Made by a program: the position numbers and the translations under genes. This document shows positions 23,337 through 32,346 of a stretch of 48,046 bases of DNA, piece after piece (the first letter of the stretch is position 1; every line of letters starts with the position of its first letter). Under the pieces are notes generated by a model. It worked only from the letters and a program-made list of their open reading frames with translations, was not told the origin of the DNA and did no database searches. The stretch is taken from positions 1 through 48,046 of the forward strand of contig CAJTQP010000012.1 of the NCBI GenBank assembly GCA_910578575.1. The letters run 5' to 3'. This DNA comes from an uncultured Oscillospiraceae bacterium (GTDB lineage Bacteria > Bacillota > Clostridia > Oscillospirales > Oscillospiraceae).

Positions 23337-25982
23337 ATGTGCAAGTGTATGAAGCGTGTGACAGTGCTGCTGCTGGTCCTGGCCATGCTGTTCTCTACCA
23401 TGGGAATGGCCGCGGCGACGGACCCCGCGGACCAGGAGGAGGGCCCTGCTGTCACAGAGGGGACTGAGACGGGGGGAGATGGGGAGGCGCAACCTGGCGG
23501 CGATACGCAGGTGACGCCTGGGTCGATCGCTCCCACCTATCAGCAAGCCTATGACAGCATGATCGCCCTTAAGGCAAAGTACCCTGAGGGGATGACCTGG
23601 ACCAACTTTGAGCCGTATGGGAGCAAAGGTAATTTGGGAACAGAATATCGCTGGAAGGGCGGGCCGGTCAAGAATGCACAAAGCGGCGTAGGCTGCGCGG
23701 CGTTCGTGTTCCTCCTCAGCGACGAAGCTTTCGGCACCCTGCCCTCCAGAACCATCGACAGAGGTGGTTTCCAGTTTGAGGATGTGAAGGTTGGCGACAT
23801 CCTGCGGGTAAACGGCAACAGCCATTTTGTGATCGTCTTACAGAAGAGTGCGGTAGGCATCACGGTTGCCGAGGGAAACTATAACAAGTCCGTCCACTGG
23901 GGCCGGGCAATGAGTGAAGCGGAGGTTATGACCGCAGATTTCCTTGTGACACGGTATCCGGTGAATTACGTTCCGGCGGATGATGCTGAGGCGAATACGG
24001 TAGTTCAGAACGGGACGGAAGGAAGTCTCAGTTGGACGCTGACAAAAGCGGGCGTGTTGACGATTTCCGGCAGTGGAGCGATTCCAGATTTTTCTCCGGA
24101 GAAGCTTCCGTCGTGGAATGCCCACAATGATGCGATCACGTCCATCGTGATTCAAGATGGCATAACCGACATTGGGGCGTATGCCTTTTACCAGAGCAAG
24201 GCGTTGAGTGTGTATATTCCTGACGGGGTTACAAGCATTGGAAATGCTGCATTTTACAAATCGGACGTGATTGCGGCAACCATTCCCAGTTCGGTGCAAA
24301 GTGTTGGGAACCAGGCATTTTATATGTGTCCGAACTTGGCATCGGTGACGATTCCAGAAGGGGTAAAGACCATTGGGGATGAGGCGTTCCGTGGTTGTAC
24401 GACGTTGGCCTATGTCGATTTCCCCGCGAGCGTGACATCGATCGGTGCCGGAGCATTCATGAGCTGCAACATGATAACGCAGGTGAGATTCAAGCCCGGT
24501 AGTGAGCCTGTGGCAGTGGGTGACAATTTGTTCTCGCAGTGCCAACACTTGAGTAGTGTGACGTTGCCGAAGACGATGGAGCGCGTGAGCACGGGAATGT
24601 TCCAGTCTTGCACAGGGTTGAGACACATCTATATTCCAGGAACCGTAAGTAGTATCGGTCAAATGGCATTTACGTCCTGTACTTTCTTGCAGGCCGACGG
24701 AATTTACTTCGGCGGCAGTGAAGCGACTTGGAACAGCATAGGCGGGAATGCGGCGCTGGTTACTTTGAAGCCGCTCCAGGTAAATGTGACGTTTGATGTC
24801 CCCTATGACGATCCGTTCGCAAAAGACCCCAATGACCCTGGTGACCTTCCTACAGACCCTGAGAATCCCGGCAATCCTGACGTTCCGCCGGTAGTGGATG
24901 ACCCCTGTAAGAACGGCCACACCGGTACGGCTGATGCCAATGGGAATTGTACCGTTTGTGGCAAGCCCATGGAGACGCCCCGGCCGCCGAAGCCGGACCA
25001 CGGCGGCAGTTCAGGCGGGTCTGGCGGGTCTGGCAGTTCTGGAAACACCAGCACCATCACGAAACATCCAGACGGCTCTGTGACCACCACCACGGTGGAT
25101 CAAAAAACAGGGGTGAAGACGGAGAGCACAAAGACGGTGGATGGTACCGTTGCCACGGTCACCACCGACGCCGATGGGGATGTCACGATGGACGTCAAGC
25201 TCCCGGCCGCGGTGACAGATGGGACCCAGTCCAACGCCATCCCCTTGCCCCTGCCTAAGGTAGAGGTATCTGAGGATGCAACGGCGGCGGTACCCATCAC
25301 CGTGCGCACGGACAAGGACGAGGCCGTAAAGGTGACGATCCCCACGGCCACTTCCACCGCCGGGACGGTGGCTGTCCTCGTGAACCCGGACGGTTCGACC
25401 CAGGTGGTGAAGGATTCCGTCTCCACCAAGGACGGCGTGGTGGTCTCTGTAGAGAATGGCGCCGTGGTAAAGGTCGTGGACAACAGCAGAAGCTTTGCGG
25501 ACGTAACGGACGAGAGCTGGGCGCAGGACGCCATTGCCTTTGTTTCTGCCCGCGAGCTATTCTCTGGCATGACAGCCACCAGCTTTGCCCCGGAAGCATA
25601 TATGACCCGTGCCATGCTGATGACAGTGCTGGCCCGCTTTGATGGCGCGGAGACCAGCGGCGGTACCACCTGGTATGAGAAGGGCACCCAGTGGGCTATC
25701 GACCACGGGGTCAGCGACGGGGCGAATCCCAACGGGGATATCAGCCGCGAACAGTTGGTGACCATGCTCTGGAGATACCTGGGGGCACCGGCGGTGGACA
25801 ACGGCTTATCCGGGTACCCGGATCGGGACCAGATCAGCGGATATGCCCAGGAGGCCATGCGCTGGGCCGTAGAGAACGGCATCGTAAGCGGCTTGTCGGA
25901 CGGCAGCCTGAATCCCCAGGGACAGGCGACCCGCGCACAGGTGGCGCAAATGCTCAAGAATCTGATCGAACACATGGCCTGA
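23337..25982 (+). CDS. SLH surface protein with Cys-His domain and leucine-rich repeats
   Basis: 881 aa. Signal peptide at residues 1-27. Residues 66-208 form a domain shared with the 45703-46527 product: YPEGMTWTN, C120 in GVGCAAF, H163 in NSHFVIV and EGNYN (179-183), a Cys-His-polar set recalling NlpC/P60-type hydrolases. Residues about 220-490 are BspA-like leucine-rich repeats (ITSIVIQDGITDIGAYAFY-type units). A Pro/Asp-rich linker with a CKNGHTG...CTVCGKP knuckle, a beta-rich region, and three SLH domains (from about 722) follow, anchoring it to the cell wall. GGAGG precedes ATG 23337. It probably acts in wall remodelling or adhesion. Confidence 0.88.
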   Translation: MCKCMKRVTVLLLVLAMLFSTMGMAAATDPADQEEGPAVTEGTETGGDGEAQPGGDTQVTPGSIAPTYQQAYDSMIALKAKYPEGMTWTNFEPYGSKGNLGTEYRWKGGPVKNAQSGVGCAAFVFLLSDEAFGTLPSRTIDRGGFQFEDVKVGDILRVNGNSHFVIVLQKSAVGITVAEGNYNKSVHWGRAMSEAEVMTADFLVTRYPVNYVPADDAEANTVVQNGTEGSLSWTLTKAGVLTISGSGAIPDFSPEKLPSWNAHNDAITSIVIQDGITDIGAYAFYQSKALSVYIPDGVTSIGNAAFYKSDVIAATIPSSVQSVGNQAFYMCPNLASVTIPEGVKTIGDEAFRGCTTLAYVDFPASVTSIGAGAFMSCNMITQVRFKPGSEPVAVGDNLFSQCQHLSSVTLPKTMERVSTGMFQSCTGLRHIYIPGTVSSIGQMAFTSCTFLQADGIYFGGSEATWNSIGGNAALVTLKPLQVNVTFDVPYDDPFAKDPNDPGDLPTDPENPGNPDVPPVVDDPCKNGHTGTADANGNCTVCGKPMETPRPPKPDHGGSSGGSGGSGSSGNTSTITKHPDGSVTTTTVDQKTGVKTESTKTVDGTVATVTTDADGDVTMDVKLPAAVTDGTQSNAIPLPLPKVEVSEDATAAVPITVRTDKDEAVKVTIPTATSTAGTVAVLVNPDGSTQVVKDSVSTKDGVVVSVENGAVVKVVDNSRSFADVTDESWAQDAIAFVSARELFSGMTATSFAPEAYMTRAMLMTVLARFDGAETSGGTTWYEKGTQWAIDHGVSDGANPNGDISREQLVTMLWRYLGAPAVDNGLSGYPDRDQISGYAQEAMRWAVENGIVSGLSDGSLNPQGQATRAQVAQMLKNLIEHMA

Positions 25983-26003
25983 TCTATCTAGGGTCGGGCA
26001 AAC

Positions 26004-26045
26004 GGGCCGTCTCCCATGAGGTTTTGCAACCATGGGAGACGGCCC
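26004..26045 (+). terminator. Hairpin after surface protein gene
   Basis: Perfect 15-bp stem (26004-26018 with 26031-26045), 12-nt loop; the following bases are not T-rich, so read-through into thiT is possible. Confidence 0.65.
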
Positions 26046-26074
26046 TGTAGCACAAAAGGAAAGGATGGTGCATC

Positions 26075-26647
26075 ATGAGGAGCGACGGGAAAACGAGAAT
26101 CCTCTGTGAAGGTGCGCTCTTCGTTGCGATGGCCCAGGTCCTTGGGTTCGTCAAGCTGTGGGAGCTTCCCTATGGCGGGTCCATCACCTTTGCTATGCTG
26201 CCCTTATTTATTTTTTCCGTTCGTTGGGGGTGCCGGAATGCCTTTCTTGCAAGCTTTTCCTTCGGGCTGCTCCAATTCCTTTTCGATGGAGGCTTTGCCC
26301 TAACTTGGCAGTCCATGTTAGGGGATTATATCCTAGCCTTTGGTGTGTTAGGCCTGGCAGGGCTATTCCAGGGGAAACGGTGGGGGATTTTTGCAGGGAC
26401 GATCCTGGGCTGTGCCGCACGGTTTACGGTCCATTATGTTGTTGGCGCTACGATTTGGGCCGCATATATGCCAGACGAGTTTTTCGGCATGACCATGACC
26501 TCCCCTTGGACGTATTCGCTTTTATACAACGGCAGTTGTATGCTGCTCAATATGCTCCTTTGCTTGGCGGCGGCAGGGTTCCTCTACCGTCCCCTTTACC
26601 CCTTTTTGATTGGAGGGGATATCTTCGATGTTAAAGTGGAATCGTAA
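26075..26647 (+). CDS. thiT: Thiamine ECF transporter S component ThiT
   Basis: 190 aa with about six transmembrane helices. It has the ThiT pattern LPYGGSITFAMLPLFIFSVR, RWGCRNAFLASFSFGLLQF, and the conserved HYVVGATIW segment that lines the thiamine pocket. It needs the shared ECF energising module (EcfA/A'/T), which is not in this window. AAAGGA lies upstream of ATG 26075. Unlike most thiT genes, its leader (25983-26074) shows no TPP-riboswitch motifs (CTGAGA and ACCTGA are absent). Confidence 0.9.
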   Translation: MRSDGKTRILCEGALFVAMAQVLGFVKLWELPYGGSITFAMLPLFIFSVRWGCRNAFLASFSFGLLQFLFDGGFALTWQSMLGDYILAFGVLGLAGLFQGKRWGIFAGTILGCAARFTVHYVVGATIWAAYMPDEFFGMTMTSPWTYSLLYNGSCMLLNMLLCLAAAGFLYRPLYPFLIGGDIFDVKVES

Positions 26648-26660
26648 GTCTATAGGGAAA

Positions 26661-26691
26661 GCCCGCCGAAACCTACGGTCTCGGCGGGCTT
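26661..26691 (+). terminator. thiT terminator
   Basis: GCCCGCCGA (26661-26669) pairs with TCGGCGGGC (26681-26689), then TT. Confidence 0.7.
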
Positions 26692-26834
26692 GATGAAACA
26701 GAGTATATTCTTAATATTTTTACGTTTTGTTTAATCTTTCTGTTACAGGGCAGCAAATAGGGAACTTGAGATACAGTAAAGTTTGCTCCAATCAGAATAG
26801 TGTCTCCCAATGTTATTCTACTTATTCTTAATCG

Positions 26835-29800
26835 TTACGTTTTCTCTTTGCCATCCGCATCAATTCCCAAAAATTGGTGGGCCTTTTTGTACTTTGAGTC
26901 GGACTCTGGGCTAAGGCCTTTGAGTCCTTCCTGCTCCCGCAGATGGGTGGAGAATTTTTTCAGTAGAATCCGATCCAAATAATCCGACTTCAGTTCTAGT
27001 TCCAATTGCCAATCTGGCTTGCCTTCCTCATCTGGTGCTCCTGGACGGTTATAAGTAACCCGATCTAAACAAATCTCCGCTTCAAATGTTGAAGAATCTC
27101 CTTCGTCTGTACACCGAAGCACCGTTCCCTTGCTTCGCATGTTTTTAATGGTGATGATGGGACATAGGTTTTCCCTAATTTGGATATCAGTGGGATTTGA
27201 GATACCAAGCAGATCGGCTAACTCCAGACGACTGCGCAGAAATTTCAAAACCTCGTCGCTCAAGTCCCCTGTGCTGGCTCGAAGCTCAAACTCAAACCGA
27301 GCAAACTGTTCGTTTCCGCCAAAATTTCTGCTGTTTGTAGGCCGTTTTATCGTAAAAACATAGCCATCCTTACCGTCCTTGCTGACCTTGCGACAGCGAA
27401 AAGAGCAGTTTGCCTTGTGCAAGTCAAGATTCCTTGTATCATAATACGTGTCTTCCTGCTCAATGTTTTGCAGGGCTTTTGGCTCTGCTTTCATGTAGAA
27501 CCCCTCATGCTCCGTGCACATCTCTTTTGTAAATGTCGGCAGAAGCTCGCACATGTACATCAGGGCCTCTGCATTGCAGGAATACTTCTCCTCAATCTCA
27601 ATCATATGCCTTGGGTGGACCCCTTCTATCATTTTATCTACCTCCATCAAAATTTCATTGATTTGCTCACCACTGAGCTTTTTCCCTTCCAATTCCTTTT
27701 GGAAAATCGTCTTGCTATAATAGAGGTAGCTCTTGTGGAATTCGTCTCCAAGCACACGGGAAATCTCCCCCACATCTTGCACAGTGCCGTTCTCCCGTAA
27801 GATCCAAATCACATTTCTATCAGAATTTCCAGCTTCTCTATCATTCTCTTCGTCAGGGCGAACACCCGTGTACATTTTGCATGTCCGCATAACGTTGATA
27901 AAAGCATAGCTTCTTTTTTCTTGCTTCAAGCTGGAGCGAATCTTTGGGAAACCGTGCACATTATACTTTTGAATTAGGTCGTCTACCTGCTGCAGGAAAT
28001 CTTGAACTTCGCCATCACTCTCGTAAAATACCCGCACTCGCTGGAAAATCGGGTTCCCATCTTCCTGCCGGTTATGATATAGGAACGCCCGCACCAACGT
28101 AGACAGCGGCTCATTTTCCGTTGTTTTTAGGTTTACCCATTGGGCAAAGCAGGACTCTACCGCTGGATCGTCCAACTTTGTATATTCGGTGACATCCAGT
28201 GACCCGTTGCACAAAAGTTTGTAAAGCGGGCCATTCGTAGGTATCCCCAATATCTCGGATTTTCTGTCGTCGATTATGGCCTTGACCCGCTGGAAAATCA
28301 GCTGGATCAGTTCCTCAGAAAATAGCTTATAGGCATCATAATATACAGTTTCATACATTTTGAATCGTCCAAAGAGGAAATGCTCTACCATGGAAAGGTA
28401 GTTCTCATCAATTGCTACGCTATATTCCTGGTCGATGACCGTAATACGCATGGCAGATATTAAATTTTGCAAATCTACATTGCCAAACTGAACTGCTGTG
28501 TTATAGGAATCCCGCAGAAGATAGTCCAGCCGGTCTGCATCCAATTGGCTACTAATGAGGGCGGGATAGAGGCTGGCAAACGAGAATACATCCCGCCCAC
28601 TAGTCTTGTGAGCAATACAGTCTGAAACGGCCTGAGGGATATGCCCACCAAATTCGCGCACCAGCACCTGATAGATTTTCGTATTTGGATCCGTAATAAT
28701 GTCTTGGGTCCATTCCTCATGATTTTTGCCGGTGACAGATTCAAACGCATGAGAATAGGGACCGTGTCCCAAATCATGGAGTAGCGCAGCCAAAAGAATT
28801 ATGTCCCGCTCGCCACTATTATTGAACAGGTGAATCCCTTGATTCTGGCACAAGGATTCAAAATGCGCCACCATTTTCGTCATGATGTAGTAGGTCCCCA
28901 ATGAGTGAGAGAATCGGCTGTGGCCCGCATTGGGAAATACCTGGGCGGCGGTGGCCAGCTGTTTGATGTTCCGCAAACGCTGAAACTCCGGTGTATCTAT
29001 CACAGCCTGATAGTTTTTCGGCAATGAAATGTCCCCATGAACTACATCACGAATCACGCCGCTATTTTTTGTGCCAAACATATTTCCTCCCACAGGCTTG
29101 TCGGTAATACGCTGGCGGCAATAGTCTTCCAGCGTCTGAAAAAACTCTTTTCGAATGGATGTAATCTTCTCGTTTTCTTTCGGCTTGAAAAAGAGATAGG
29201 GAAAGCGGACATTTGGAACACTGTCACAGTCCAGCAACTCCTGCAAATCACAGTGTTCATCTCCTATTACTACCTGAACTTTTGAAAAGTCCTTGCCTTT
29301 GATATTGCATATCTTTACCCGACAGTCCTCCGGCGTAAAGCGGCCAAATATAGTTCGAATATTTCGATTGATTCGACCATTGATGCCGGTATTTCTCCAG
29401 CCAGCTCGATTTTTCTGCTCATCTTCAGAAGGAGGAAAGTAAATAATCTCATTCTGATAGTTCTTGGTGGTCTTTAACTCACTGTCTCCAATGTCGGCCT
29501 GCAAATGGAACTGTTTTCTCTCCAATCCCTTTTCTATCAGCTCTAAAATATAACGGTTAATGGTATCAAAATCCGTGTTTAGCCGTTTAGCAATTCGAAC
29601 AGCCATCCGCTTATACTCAGAAAAAGACTTCCACAGGCTCTTTTTATGCTGTCGGGCATAGAACTCATGATAGAGACTCTGAAACTCCTGAATCAGTGCC
29701 TTCTCATCCTTTTTCAGTCCCGACGAGCCAGCTTGTTCCTCCCATAGGCGCATATCTAGATCCACATGCTTAAAAAAAGTGTCCATATCTCCATCTACCG

Positions 29801-31199
29801 ACCGGTAGAATATAAATTTTCCGCCATCAAAGGGAATGAATGGAGAAAGAACATAGGGGAAAAATGCATAACAGATTCTCTCCGGCATCCGACCTTTACC
29901 AGTAGCGCCCGCATCAAATGTTCCTGTGCTTTGAGGGCCATCCAATATGTCGCTCCATGCCTTTGTACAGTTTGTTACCGTATCCTCTGGTAGGCCGCAC
30001 AGAGCAATATACTTCACTGCATCCATCAGCAATTCTTTAAATAGGATGTCTTGATAGACCACCTTGGGATGGCTATATAGCCACTGTGGCTCATAGTTGC
30101 GGGCGTTGATAAAGCCTCCAATCACGCTGAGAGCACTTTTGTTCCATGCTGGGAAGAACTGCCCATGCTCCCAGTAGACTACAAAGGCATTACAGAACCG
30201 GTAGTAGTCCACTTCGCTAGTTTCATAGCCAGAAGAATAGGAGTTCCGCATAATATAATCCATGCTGTCTGCGTCGATCGTCCCATTTAGAATAGCAATC
30301 ACGCAGTTGCGCAGGCTATACTCCAAATCCACATTTTTCTTAGTATCATCAGTATAATTGGTAGGCACATTGTATTTGGTTCCTGTAATCATGCGGCAGA
30401 TGAAATCCAACTCGTCACATCTTTTTTTCTCCAGCTTTTCTCCTTCTTGCGGACGGTCCAAAGCATATTTATTAGAATACGATGCACATAGAGTATTAAT
30501 ATTATCCCTTAGGCAACCACTTGTAAGAATATAATAAGCGCTCATACGCTCATGAGGACTTCCTTTGTAATTTCCTTTATTGACGATTCCACCCGGCCCT
30601 TCCCTCATAGCTTTATCCAAATTATCTTTTTCATCCTTCATTGCCTCAACAAAAGGAGAATTTTGATAAGGATTTTCCGCTGTCCGTGCCTTATAATACT
30701 GCTCAGCGGTGCGTTTCCACTCATCTGCATCAAAACGCTGAACTGATTTTCGATCTTCCCCTTTGGGGAAACGCAGAAATACGTCATCATATAAAAATTC
30801 CATAGAGTGAGATTGGAGAGGATGACCTATATCGTGCAACAGACAAGCAATTGCCAGGAGGTTCTTCCATTCCTTCAACTTCAACTCAAAAAAACCTATA
30901 TCAGGAGGACATATTTTTTTCAACTTCATAACAGCGCTAGTACTCATGCTTTTGTATAGGAGCATTGCAAAACGGTAAACTCCTATAGAATGGGAAAAGC
31001 GGTCGTGGGTCGCTGCGGCAAACAATGGCCGCAGGCCCGATTGGGCCACTCCTTTGATTCGCTGCATTTCAGGAGTATCAATGAGATACTGCACATAGGG
31101 AGTGGGCACTTGGATATAGCCATAAACTGGATCTCGAAACTGTTTTTTGTCATTCCACTCTTTATCATTCTGCTCTTTATCATTCTGCTGCAAGTTCAT
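26835..31199 (-). CDS. Tandem HD-domain plus CYTH protein (1454 aa)
   Basis: Residues 21-320 and 713-900 are two copies of a SAMHD1/dGTPase-like HD domain. Copy 1 has H65, H70, H122-D123 and D309/D311 (IDADSMDYIMRN). Copy 2 has H760, H765, H808-D809 and D887/D889 (LDADRLDYLLRD). Both keep the metal-binding set. Residues about 1199-1410 form a CYTH triphosphate-tunnel domain: EIEEKY (1201-1206), YYDTRNLDL, FTIKRP, RFEFE, FEAEICLDR, WQLELELK. It may hydrolyse nucleoside triphosphates or a nucleotide signal. ATG 31199 has GGGAGA upstream and overlaps the 162-aa gene by 20 bases. The gene is much more AT-rich than its surroundings, suggesting transfer. Confidence 0.85.
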   Translation of the reverse strand: MNLQQNDKEQNDKEWNDKKQFRDPVYGYIQVPTPYVQYLIDTPEMQRIKGVAQSGLRPLFAAATHDRFSHSIGVYRFAMLLYKSMSTSAVMKLKKICPPDIGFFELKLKEWKNLLAIACLLHDIGHPLQSHSMEFLYDDVFLRFPKGEDRKSVQRFDADEWKRTAEQYYKARTAENPYQNSPFVEAMKDEKDNLDKAMREGPGGIVNKGNYKGSPHERMSAYYILTSGCLRDNINTLCASYSNKYALDRPQEGEKLEKKRCDELDFICRMITGTKYNVPTNYTDDTKKNVDLEYSLRNCVIAILNGTIDADSMDYIMRNSYSSGYETSEVDYYRFCNAFVVYWEHGQFFPAWNKSALSVIGGFINARNYEPQWLYSHPKVVYQDILFKELLMDAVKYIALCGLPEDTVTNCTKAWSDILDGPQSTGTFDAGATGKGRMPERICYAFFPYVLSPFIPFDGGKFIFYRSVDGDMDTFFKHVDLDMRLWEEQAGSSGLKKDEKALIQEFQSLYHEFYARQHKKSLWKSFSEYKRMAVRIAKRLNTDFDTINRYILELIEKGLERKQFHLQADIGDSELKTTKNYQNEIIYFPPSEDEQKNRAGWRNTGINGRINRNIRTIFGRFTPEDCRVKICNIKGKDFSKVQVVIGDEHCDLQELLDCDSVPNVRFPYLFFKPKENEKITSIRKEFFQTLEDYCRQRITDKPVGGNMFGTKNSGVIRDVVHGDISLPKNYQAVIDTPEFQRLRNIKQLATAAQVFPNAGHSRFSHSLGTYYIMTKMVAHFESLCQNQGIHLFNNSGERDIILLAALLHDLGHGPYSHAFESVTGKNHEEWTQDIITDPNTKIYQVLVREFGGHIPQAVSDCIAHKTSGRDVFSFASLYPALISSQLDADRLDYLLRDSYNTAVQFGNVDLQNLISAMRITVIDQEYSVAIDENYLSMVEHFLFGRFKMYETVYYDAYKLFSEELIQLIFQRVKAIIDDRKSEILGIPTNGPLYKLLCNGSLDVTEYTKLDDPAVESCFAQWVNLKTTENEPLSTLVRAFLYHNRQEDGNPIFQRVRVFYESDGEVQDFLQQVDDLIQKYNVHGFPKIRSSLKQEKRSYAFINVMRTCKMYTGVRPDEENDREAGNSDRNVIWILRENGTVQDVGEISRVLGDEFHKSYLYYSKTIFQKELEGKKLSGEQINEILMEVDKMIEGVHPRHMIEIEEKYSCNAEALMYMCELLPTFTKEMCTEHEGFYMKAEPKALQNIEQEDTYYDTRNLDLHKANCSFRCRKVSKDGKDGYVFTIKRPTNSRNFGGNEQFARFEFELRASTGDLSDEVLKFLRSRLELADLLGISNPTDIQIRENLCPIITIKNMRSKGTVLRCTDEGDSSTFEAEICLDRVTYNRPGAPDEEGKPDWQLELELKSDYLDRILLKKFSTHLREQEGLKGLSPESDSKYKKAHQFLGIDADGKEKT

Positions 31200-31668
31200 A
31201 CGCATTCTCCCTATTGTCTTCCAGTACATGAAGCAGTTTCATATCCTCCAAAAAGTCAACTGGATAATTCACGCTGGGATCCAAAATATCCATCATGCGG
31301 CCAATCAAGGTACCAACCTGTGACTTTTTCAGTCTGCGTAAGCCTCCATTCGGGATTTCCTGAGGAGGGAGAAGCTCCTCGATTCTCAGCCGATAGGATT
31401 CCTTGTCCCTCTGCACCGATTCATATGGATCATACTGGAAAAGACGATTGCAATTGGCAAAAAAGCGGTTTAAGGAACTGCTGGAGAAACCATTTATAAC
31501 TGCATAACCACTACGGGCTTCTATCATACGTGAATATTCAAAAACAATTTTTTCGTCCATTGACAAGTATTTGCTGCCCGTTTCCTCTACCTCCCCTACG
31601 TTTTCTTCTTTGGTCAGTAATTCATTGACTGTACCAATAACAGCCATCTCTACCTCTAAGCGTACCAT
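31180..31668 (-). CDS. Unknown protein in HD-HD-CYTH operon (162 aa)
   Basis: I do not recognise this family. It is mainly helical and charged, with no signal peptide, membrane segment or cysteine pair. Central features are YSRMIEARSGYAVINGFSSS and FFANCNRLFQYDPYESV; the C-terminal half is acidic. AGGAGGT sits just before ATG 31668. Its last 20 bases overlap the start of the 1454-aa gene, so the two products are probably made together and may form a complex. Base composition is as AT-rich as its partner's. Confidence 0.75.
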   Translation of the reverse strand: MVRLEVEMAVIGTVNELLTKEENVGEVEETGSKYLSMDEKIVFEYSRMIEARSGYAVINGFSSSSLNRFFANCNRLFQYDPYESVQRDKESYRLRIEELLPPQEIPNGGLRRLKKSQVGTLIGRMMDILDPSVNYPVDFLEDMKLLHVLEDNRENAYELAAE

Positions 31669-31749
31669 AAAAACCTCCTATTTTGTTGCTACAATGCTAG
31701 TAGACTGGGTAGAGCACGTCAGACAAGTGTGCTTTTCTCGTACTCACTC

Positions 31750-32055
31750 CTAAGCTATGAAATGGAATAGAACCAATTTCCGCAATTCTGAAGTGAGCTG
31801 CTCATACTTGCCCCCTAGCTCCCAGAGTACCCAGTCGTAATGCCGATGTTCGGCGTCGGGCCTATTCTCGGTCCACAGCTCATGGCAGGAATCGACGATG
31901 TGCTCCTTGACCGCAAAACAATCCCTAGTGGCCTTTACCGGTAGAGACGCGCCCCCCTGCCAGTCCAACACCTTTGATTCGGAGAACAGGCACCTTTCTA
32001 AACAAAGCTCTCTCAGAATACGTAAGACGCTTTTCCAGGTCATATCGACTCTCAT
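31750..32055 (-). CDS. Unknown protein, first in HD-HD-CYTH operon (101 aa)
   Basis: Start at ATG 32055 with GGGAGC about 8 nt upstream. It is unrecognised: basic N-terminal helix (WKSVLRILRELCLERC), a middle with DWQGG and a C-terminal helix (WELGGKYEQLTSELRKL). The adjacent frame upstream (from 32116) also reads plausible protein, so the gene could be the frameshifted rest of something longer. It lies 81 bases before the 162-aa gene on the same transcript. Confidence 0.55.
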   Translation of the reverse strand: MRVDMTWKSVLRILRELCLERCLFSESKVLDWQGGASLPVKATRDCFAVKEHIVDSCHELWTENRPDAEHRHYDWVLWELGGKYEQLTSELRKLVLFHFIA

Positions 32056-32154
32056 TCAACATGCTCCCACTGACGATCCTGTATACCAGTTTCTTAACTA
32101 AAAAGCAGGAAGGCAAGCACTACTATGTCTATTGGAGAAACTATTTCATTCTAT

Positions 32155-32183
32155 ATCTTACCACAAACCGCTTCGAATAACAA
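32155..32183 (-). promoter_or_regulatory. Promoter of the HD-HD-CYTH operon
   Basis: On the minus strand: TTGTTA (32178-32183), 17-bp spacer, TAAGAT (32155-32160) with a TGTGG extended -10. Confidence 0.6.
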
Positions 32184-32278
32184 CTATTTCTTTTATCGAG
32201 TTCCTCGTCCAATTTGTTTGACAAGCCTACGTTTGTGTGATTCCCCAGCGGCGTTAGGCTTCCCAAATCAAAACAGCA

Positions 32279-32311
32279 GGGCGAGGCCATCAACGTAAGA
32301 TGGTCTCGCCC
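32279..32311 (-). terminator. Histidine kinase operon terminator
   Basis: Thirteen-pair stem (32279-32291 with 32299-32311) including one G-T pair, 7-nt loop. On the minus strand it is followed by TGCTGTTTTGATTT. Confidence 0.75.
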
Positions 32312-32346
32312 TGCCCTTCTATTGCGGGAAACACGCAACATTTCCC

